Source: Microbacterium enclense (lineage in GTDB: Bacteria; Actinomycetota; Actinomycetes; Actinomycetales; Microbacteriaceae). From it: a stretch of DNA of 64,000 nt. The notes beneath the pieces are model-generated. The model was not told where the DNA came from and searched no databases. It worked only from the letters and a program-made list of their open reading frames with translations. The stretch is taken from contig NZ_KQ758474.1 of NCBI RefSeq assembly GCF_001456955.1, forward strand, positions 1 to 64,000. Reading direction: 5' to 3'. Below are positions 60,247 to 64,000 of this stretch, piece by piece. The first letter of the stretch is position 1. Each line of letters begins with the position of its first letter. A program made the translations under genes and the position numbers.

Positions 60247-60976
60247 CGCTCATCACCCCCTGCAGCGACGACATCCAGGCACCCCAGACGCCGGTGACCA
60301 TCGCGAGACCGAGCACCACGAGCAGCAGGCCGCCCACGATGTTCACCACCCGGATGTGGCGACGGATGAACGCGACCGAGCGCGTCGCCCACCCGAAGCC
60401 GAGGGCGAGAAGAAGGAACGGGATGCCGAGCCCCAGCGAATACGCCAACCCGAGCAGCGCGGCGCGGCCGGGGTCGCCGAGGTTGTACGACACCGAGATG
60501 ATCGCCGCCAGCGTGGGTCCGATGCAGGGCGTCCAGCCGATGCCGAGGGCGATGCCCAGCAGCGGCGCGCCCACCAGGCCGAGGTTGCCCTTGGCCTGCA
60601 GCCGCACGGAGCGCTGGGCGATGCCGAACAGCCCGATGAACACGAGGCCCATGAGGATGATGACGACGCCGAGCACGCGCGTGATCACGTCGCCGTAGCG
60701 GATGAAGAAGGCGCCGGCCGTTCCGCCGAGCGCGTTGACGGCCATGAACACCACGGTGAAGCCGGCGATGAACAGCAGGGTCCCGCCCAGCAGCCGCCCG
60801 CGTCCCGGGGCGGATGCCGAGGCCCCGCGCGGCGCGACGGCACCACCGATGTAGCCGAGGTAGCCCGGCACGAGGGGCAGGACGCACGGCGACAGGAACG
60901 AGATGAGACCGGCGGCCAGGGCGACGGGGATAGCGATCCACAGCGCCCCGTCGAACACGAGCGCGCCCGGATTCAC
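60227..60976 (-). CDS. ccdA: Thiol-disulfide membrane reductase CcdA
   Basis: The 249-residue, six-helix protein passes electrons from cytoplasmic thioredoxin to ResA. The two redox cysteines are in FLSPCVLPLVPGYLGYIG and GWTPCIGPTLAAI. GTG start at 60976 overlaps the resA stop (GTGA), and the end overlaps resB by 20 bp, so resA-ccdA-resB are tightly coupled. Confidence 0.93.
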   Translation of the reverse strand: MNPGALVFDGALWIAIPVALAAGLISFLSPCVLPLVPGYLGYIGGAVAPRGASASAPGRGRLLGGTLLFIAGFTVVFMAVNALGGTAGAFFIRYGDVITRVLGVVIILMGLVFIGLFGIAQRSVRLQAKGNLGLVGAPLLGIALGIGWTPCIGPTLAAIISVSYNLGDPGRAALLGLAYSLGLGIPFLLLALGFGWATRSVAFIRRHIRVVNIVGGLLLVVLGLAMVTGVWGAWMSSLQGVMSGVELPL

Positions 60977-61578
60977 GCCTCCTCCGCGACCAGGGTGCGG
61001 ACGATCGCCTCGAGGATCGACGCCTCGGGCAGCTCGCCCACGATACGGGCGGCGACGCGGCCCTGTTTGTCGAGCACCAGCGTCGTGGGGGTGGCGTTGA
61101 TGGGGGTCTTGTCGGCGAACGCCAGCTTGAGCTCGGCGTCGTTCACGGCCAACGCACTCGGGTACGAGACGCCGTGGTCGCGCGCGAACGACTGGGCGGT
61201 CGACGCCTGGTCGTAGGTGTTGACGCCGAGGAACGCGACGTCCTGGCCTTGGAAGCTCTGGTACGCCTGCTCGAGACGCGGGGCCTCGATGATGCACGGA
61301 CCGCAGGTCGCGTACCAGAAATTCACCACCAGCACCCTGCCGGCGTAGTCGGCGCTCGACACCGCATCACCGTTGTCGAGCGTGCCGGCGAAGTCGACGG
61401 GCTCGCCACGGTTCTCGGCAGGGATCTCCGCGGTCTGGAACCCGTTCGCGGCGATGTAACCCTTGTTGTCGCCTTCGCGATACTGCGCGGCGAGCGGGTC
61501 TTCCGAGCACGCGGCCAGACCCACGACGAGGGCGGCCGCGGCGAGGACGGACCCCGCGGCGGTAAGGATTCGGCGCAT
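60973..61578 (-). CDS. resA: ResA/TlpA-type thioredoxin-like lipoprotein
   Basis: The 201-residue lipoprotein precursor (LAAC lipobox at about 21-24) has a thioredoxin fold and active site ATCGPCIIEAPRLEQAY. It reduces the CXXCH cysteines of apocytochrome c before haem attachment. The ATG at 61578 overlaps the stop of the histidine phosphatase gene (TGATG), so all five genes from the phosphatase to ccsB appear to be one transcription unit. Confidence 0.92.
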   Translation of the reverse strand: MRRILTAAGSVLAAAALVVGLAACSEDPLAAQYREGDNKGYIAANGFQTAEIPAENRGEPVDFAGTLDNGDAVSSADYAGRVLVVNFWYATCGPCIIEAPRLEQAYQSFQGQDVAFLGVNTYDQASTAQSFARDHGVSYPSALAVNDAELKLAFADKTPINATPTTLVLDKQGRVAARIVGELPEASILEAIVRTLVAEEA

Positions 61579-62222
61579 CACACGGCTCCTACGTCGACGG
61601 CTCCGGCGGTGCTCGCCGGCTCGGCGTACGCCACCTCGACCCAGCGCGTCGAGCCGTCGGCGCCGTCTCGCCGTTCGAAGCTCGTCACGCTCGACAGCGC
61701 GCACCGGCGCTTGCGGGGATCGTGGCGGGTGGGTTGGCGGGAGAGGGCGAGGTGGGTCACCCAGATCGGGAGCTGGTGCGAGACGACGACCACATCTCCC
61801 GAGGGGATCCGCTCCCAGGCGTCGGTCATGGCATCCGTCATCCGCGCGACGATGCGCTCGTACGGCTCGCCCCAGCTGGGCACGGCCGGGCGGCTCAGGT
61901 GACGCCAGTTCAGGGGGTTCGCCAGCGCCTGCTTCATGCGCCGCCCCTCGAAGACATTGGTGGGCTCGATCACGCGATCGTCGATGTACGCCTCGACACC
62001 GAACAGCTCGGTGAAGGGCTCCGACGACTCGCGCGTGCGCTGCAGCGGCGACACGACGAGCGCTCCGACCGGCCGGTCGAGGCCCTGCACGTACTCGGCG
62101 GCCTGACGGGCCATGCGACGGCCGTCGACGCTGAGACCGAATCCGGGGAGCCGACCGTAGAGCACGCGACGGGGGTTGTGAACCTCTCCGTGGCGCACGA
62201 GATGAAGGCGATCGGCGGGCAC
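61578..62222 (-). CDS. Histidine phosphatase family protein
   Basis: The 214-residue phosphoglycerate-mutase-like protein has the catalytic LHLVRHGEVHNP at the N-terminus, a conserved acid in LVVSPLQRTRESSEPF, and the second histidine in DVVVVSHQLPIWV. The substrate is unknown. It leads the cytochrome c maturation genes and is translationally coupled to resA, an association often seen in actinobacteria. The GTG at 62222 is leaderless (TAGACT at 62229-62234). Confidence 0.9.
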   Translation of the reverse strand: MPADRLHLVRHGEVHNPRRVLYGRLPGFGLSVDGRRMARQAAEYVQGLDRPVGALVVSPLQRTRESSEPFTELFGVEAYIDDRVIEPTNVFEGRRMKQALANPLNWRHLSRPAVPSWGEPYERIVARMTDAMTDAWERIPSGDVVVVSHQLPIWVTHLALSRQPTRHDPRKRRCALSSVTSFERRDGADGSTRWVEVAYAEPASTAGAVDVGAV

Positions 62223-62228
62223 GATCCC

Positions 62229-62234
62229 AGTCTA
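62229..62234 (-). promoter_or_regulatory. -10 element of the phosphatase-resA-ccdA-resB-ccsB operon
   Basis: TAGACT on the minus strand, 6 nt before the GTG at 62222. Confidence 0.55.
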
Positions 62235-62301
62235 GGCGCGGGTTCTGTGGTCTGACTGAGTCCGGATGCCGGTTGCCTCGACGTGGAGATAACCGCCCGG
62301 G

Positions 62302-62991
62302 TCAGGCATCCTTGCGCGCGGCGAGGAGCGATCGGATGCGGTTGTAGAGGAAAAGCGCCACCCCGATCCCGACCGCGGCGATGACCACGTACTGCAGGAT
62401 CGAGGCGTACTCCTCGACGACGTGCCAGTTCTCGCCCAGCAGGTAGCCCGACAGCACGAAGATGGTGTTCCAGATGAGGCTGCCGGCGCCGGTGAGCAGG
62501 CCGAAGCGCCACATGGGCATCTTCGACACGCCCGCGGGAATCGAGATGAGGCTGCGGAAGATCGGGATCATGCGCCCGAAGAACACGGCCTTGCCGCCGT
62601 GGCGCTCGAACCAGGCCACCGTGCGGTCGACGTCTTCGGGGTGCAGCAGCGGCATCTTCGCGGCGAAGGCGCGCAGGCGCGCGGCCCCCAGCCAGCGGCC
62701 GAGGCCGTAGAGCATGAACGCTCCGACGACCGAGCCGATCGTCGTCCACAGCAGTGCCTCGAACAGCGTGAACGACCCGCGGCTCGCGGTCAGCCCCGCC
62801 ATCGGCAACACGACCTCGCTGGGCAGCGGCGGGAAGAGGTTCTCGAGGGCAATGGCCACACCGGCGCCCACCGGGCCGATGATCTCCATCAGCGAGACGG
62901 TCCAGTCGGCGAGCGACGTGAGCCACGACTGGCCCTCCCCGGAGCCGGAGCTCGATCGCACGGGAGTGAGGGTGAGGGTGGTGTCGGTCAT
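62302..62991 (-). CDS. DedA-family membrane protein
   Basis: The 229-residue SNARE-associated/DedA protein, a probable lipid transporter of the inner membrane. Family motifs: ALENLFPPLPSEVVLPMAG (first re-entrant region) and FFGRMIPIFRSLISIPAGVS (the conserved arginine-proline stretch). Four to five helices. The N-terminal 25 residues are polar. A single gene with no partner; the aspS promoter lies on the other side. Confidence 0.92.
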   Translation of the reverse strand: MTDTTLTLTPVRSSSGSGEGQSWLTSLADWTVSLMEIIGPVGAGVAIALENLFPPLPSEVVLPMAGLTASRGSFTLFEALLWTTIGSVVGAFMLYGLGRWLGAARLRAFAAKMPLLHPEDVDRTVAWFERHGGKAVFFGRMIPIFRSLISIPAGVSKMPMWRFGLLTGAGSLIWNTIFVLSGYLLGENWHVVEEYASILQYVVIAAVGIGVALFLYNRIRSLLAARKDA

Positions 62992-63181
62992 CGGGTGCCT
63001 TCGCGCGCTCGGTGATCGGCCGTCCGATCGGACGCCCGTTCCAGGCTAGGCCCGGTGCGTGCGAGGTTCCTGGGGGTTGCCCCCGAGCGGACCACCCTCC
63101 CGTGCGCGCTCCGCACGGCCGTCACGACCATCGGATGCCATGACGCCGTCGGCGGGCCGGGTGCCGCGCGACCCGCGCACG

Positions 63182-63187
63182 TAGGAT
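63182..63187 (+). promoter_or_regulatory. -10 element of aspS
   Basis: TAGGAT lies 8 nt before the GTG at 63196, with no ribosome site; probably leaderless. Confidence 0.5.
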
Positions 63188-63195
63188 GGTCGATC

Positions 63196-64000
63196 GTGAG
63201 CGAACGCGTCCTGGTCAACCAGCTGAAATCCCTTCCCGCCGGCCCCGTCGAGGTGTCGGGATGGGTCGAAACCGTGCGCGATCAGAAGAAGGTGCAGTTC
63301 GTCGTCCTCCGCGACGAGACCGGCGCGGTCCAGCTCGTGAACCCGGCGACGCGCCCCTCGGCCCCTTCGACAGACTCAGGGACCGACCCCGAGCAGGATG
63401 CCGCGGCCCTCGCGCTGACCGAGACGATCGGCGGACTCGCCACCGGCACGTTCCTGACCGTGCGCGGTGAGCTCAAGCACGACGAGCGCGTCAAGCTCGG
63501 CGGCGTCGAGATCAAGGTAGGCGAGCTGGTCATCGCCGCCGCCGCGAACCCCGAGACGCCGATCGCCGCCGACAGCAGTCCCGACAAGCGCATGGACTAT
63601 CGCTTCATCGACCTGCGCCAGCGCCGCAACAACCTCATCTTCCGGGTGCAGACCACCCTCGAGCACGCCATGCGCACCTACTGGGTGGAGCGCGACTACA
63701 TCGAGGTGCACTCCCCCAAGCTCATGGCATCCCCCTCCGAGAGCAACGCCGAGCTGTTCGAGGTGCCCTACTTCGAGGACAAGACGGCCTACCTCGCGCA
63801 GAGCCCGCAGTTCTTCAAGCAGATGGCGCAGGTCGCCGGCTTCGGCAAGATCTTCGAGATCGCGCCCGCGTTCCGCGCCGACCCCTCGTTCACCAGCCGT
63901 CACGCGACCGAGTTCACCTCGATCGACGCCGAGATCAGCTGGATCGACTCGCACGAAGACGTCGCGCGCATGCAGGAAGAGCTGCTGCACACGGCGTTCC
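63196..64000 (+). CDS. aspS: Aspartate-tRNA(Asp/Asn) ligase (partial at window end)
   Basis: The first 268 residues are in the window. An N-terminal OB fold binds the anticodon (VEVSGWVETVRDQKKVQFVV). The class II catalytic domain follows: motif 1 region HAMRTYWVERDYIEVHSPKL, then ASPSESNAELFEVPYFEDK, AYLAQSPQFFKQM and motif 2 region FEIAPAFRADPSFTSRHATE. The ESNAELFEVPYF type belongs to the archaeal-style AspRS also used by some actinobacteria; many are non-discriminating and charge tRNA-Asn with Asp as well. A roughly 20-residue insertion in the OB fold (PSAPSTDSGTDPEQDAA) is encoded partly by a repeat element. The C-terminus lies beyond the window. Confidence 0.93.
   Translation, partial: MSERVLVNQLKSLPAGPVEVSGWVETVRDQKKVQFVVLRDETGAVQLVNPATRPSAPSTDSGTDPEQDAAALALTETIGGLATGTFLTVRGELKHDERVKLGGVEIKVGELVIAAAANPETPIAADSSPDKRMDYRFIDLRQRRNNLIFRVQTTLEHAMRTYWVERDYIEVHSPKLMASPSESNAELFEVPYFEDKTAYLAQSPQFFKQMAQVAGFGKIFEIAPAFRADPSFTSRHATEFTSIDAEISWIDSHEDVARMQEELLHTAF
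63363..63384. repeat. Dispersed-type imperfect palindromic repeat inside aspS
   Basis: The element starting CCCTTCGACAGACTCAGGGA, followed by CC, is close to the CCCTTCGACAGGCTCAGGGACC element scattered through many actinobacterial and other genomes, usually between genes. Here it is in frame within aspS and encodes the loop residues PSTDSGT. Only one copy lies in this window; the dispersed nature is recalled knowledge. Confidence 0.55.

Overview
The window is chromosomal DNA of a high-GC (about 70%) actinobacterium, most likely Microbacterium or a close relative in Microbacteriaceae. This is inferred from the gene complement: LpqY-SugABC, a DUF7882-type small protein, DUF222/HNH, menaquinone genes, ResABC-type cytochrome c maturation and an AspRS with the ESNAELFEVPYF signature. 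Many genes also begin at or near a predicted transcription start (TANNNT box about 7 nt upstream of ATG/GTG). No rRNA, prophage, insertion sequence or CRISPR array was seen. The only RNA gene found is tRNA-Tyr.

Layout. 0-3.6 kb is a degraded stretch: a 31-bp minisatellite at a gene tail, a DUF222/HNH gene with a possible SOS box, a kinase remnant and a frameshifted MerR regulator. 3.6-8 kb holds proline catabolism (putA) with a divergent LysR gene. 8-13 kb is a zinc-uptake locus (aztB, two aztD-like genes, aztC; aztA divergent) with a Zur-like palindrome between aztB and aztA. 13-21 kb holds a MarR gene with a strong palindromic operator, tRNA-Tyr, an EF-G-binding FBP protein, a GNAT fusion, a YajQ-family protein, a dihydrofolate-reductase-like protein, an acyl-CoA synthetase and a DUF4041/GIY-YIG protein. 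21-25.4 kb has a LacI regulator facing a DapA-like aldolase and an NRAMP-like transporter that lacks the usual metal ligands.

25.4-29.8 kb is a trehalose-type importer (lpqY-sugA-sugB-sugC). 30-35 kb contains a secreted beta-propeller protein and a tightly overlapping four-gene module: a DUF6507 WXG-like partner, a helical protein ending in a glycine-zipper membrane segment, a small membrane protein and a DcrB/LpqN-like protein. I propose it is a type VII secretion effector-immunity type module. A doubly deleted remnant of the same genes lies 2 kb downstream, which is typical of polymorphic toxin loci. 35-51 kb is the menaquinone region (polyprenyl diphosphate synthase, menG, menF, menD, menA, menE, menB, menC) together with ferredoxin reductase, PPK2, DUF402, an LLM oxidoreductase and an exported RCC1-repeat protein.

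51-57 kb is a TetR-controlled export pair: an MMPL pump carrying a degenerate ABC-ATPase-like C-terminus, and a YhgE/Pip protein whose 3' end is copied into a 53-bp tandem array. 57-63 kb holds cytochrome c maturation (histidine phosphatase, resA, ccdA, resB, ccsB) and a DedA protein. The window ends inside aspS, which carries a copy of a dispersed-type palindromic repeat within its coding sequence. Across the window, the heptamer GGATGCC/GGCATCC occurs roughly 100 times by eye, several-fold more than base composition predicts.
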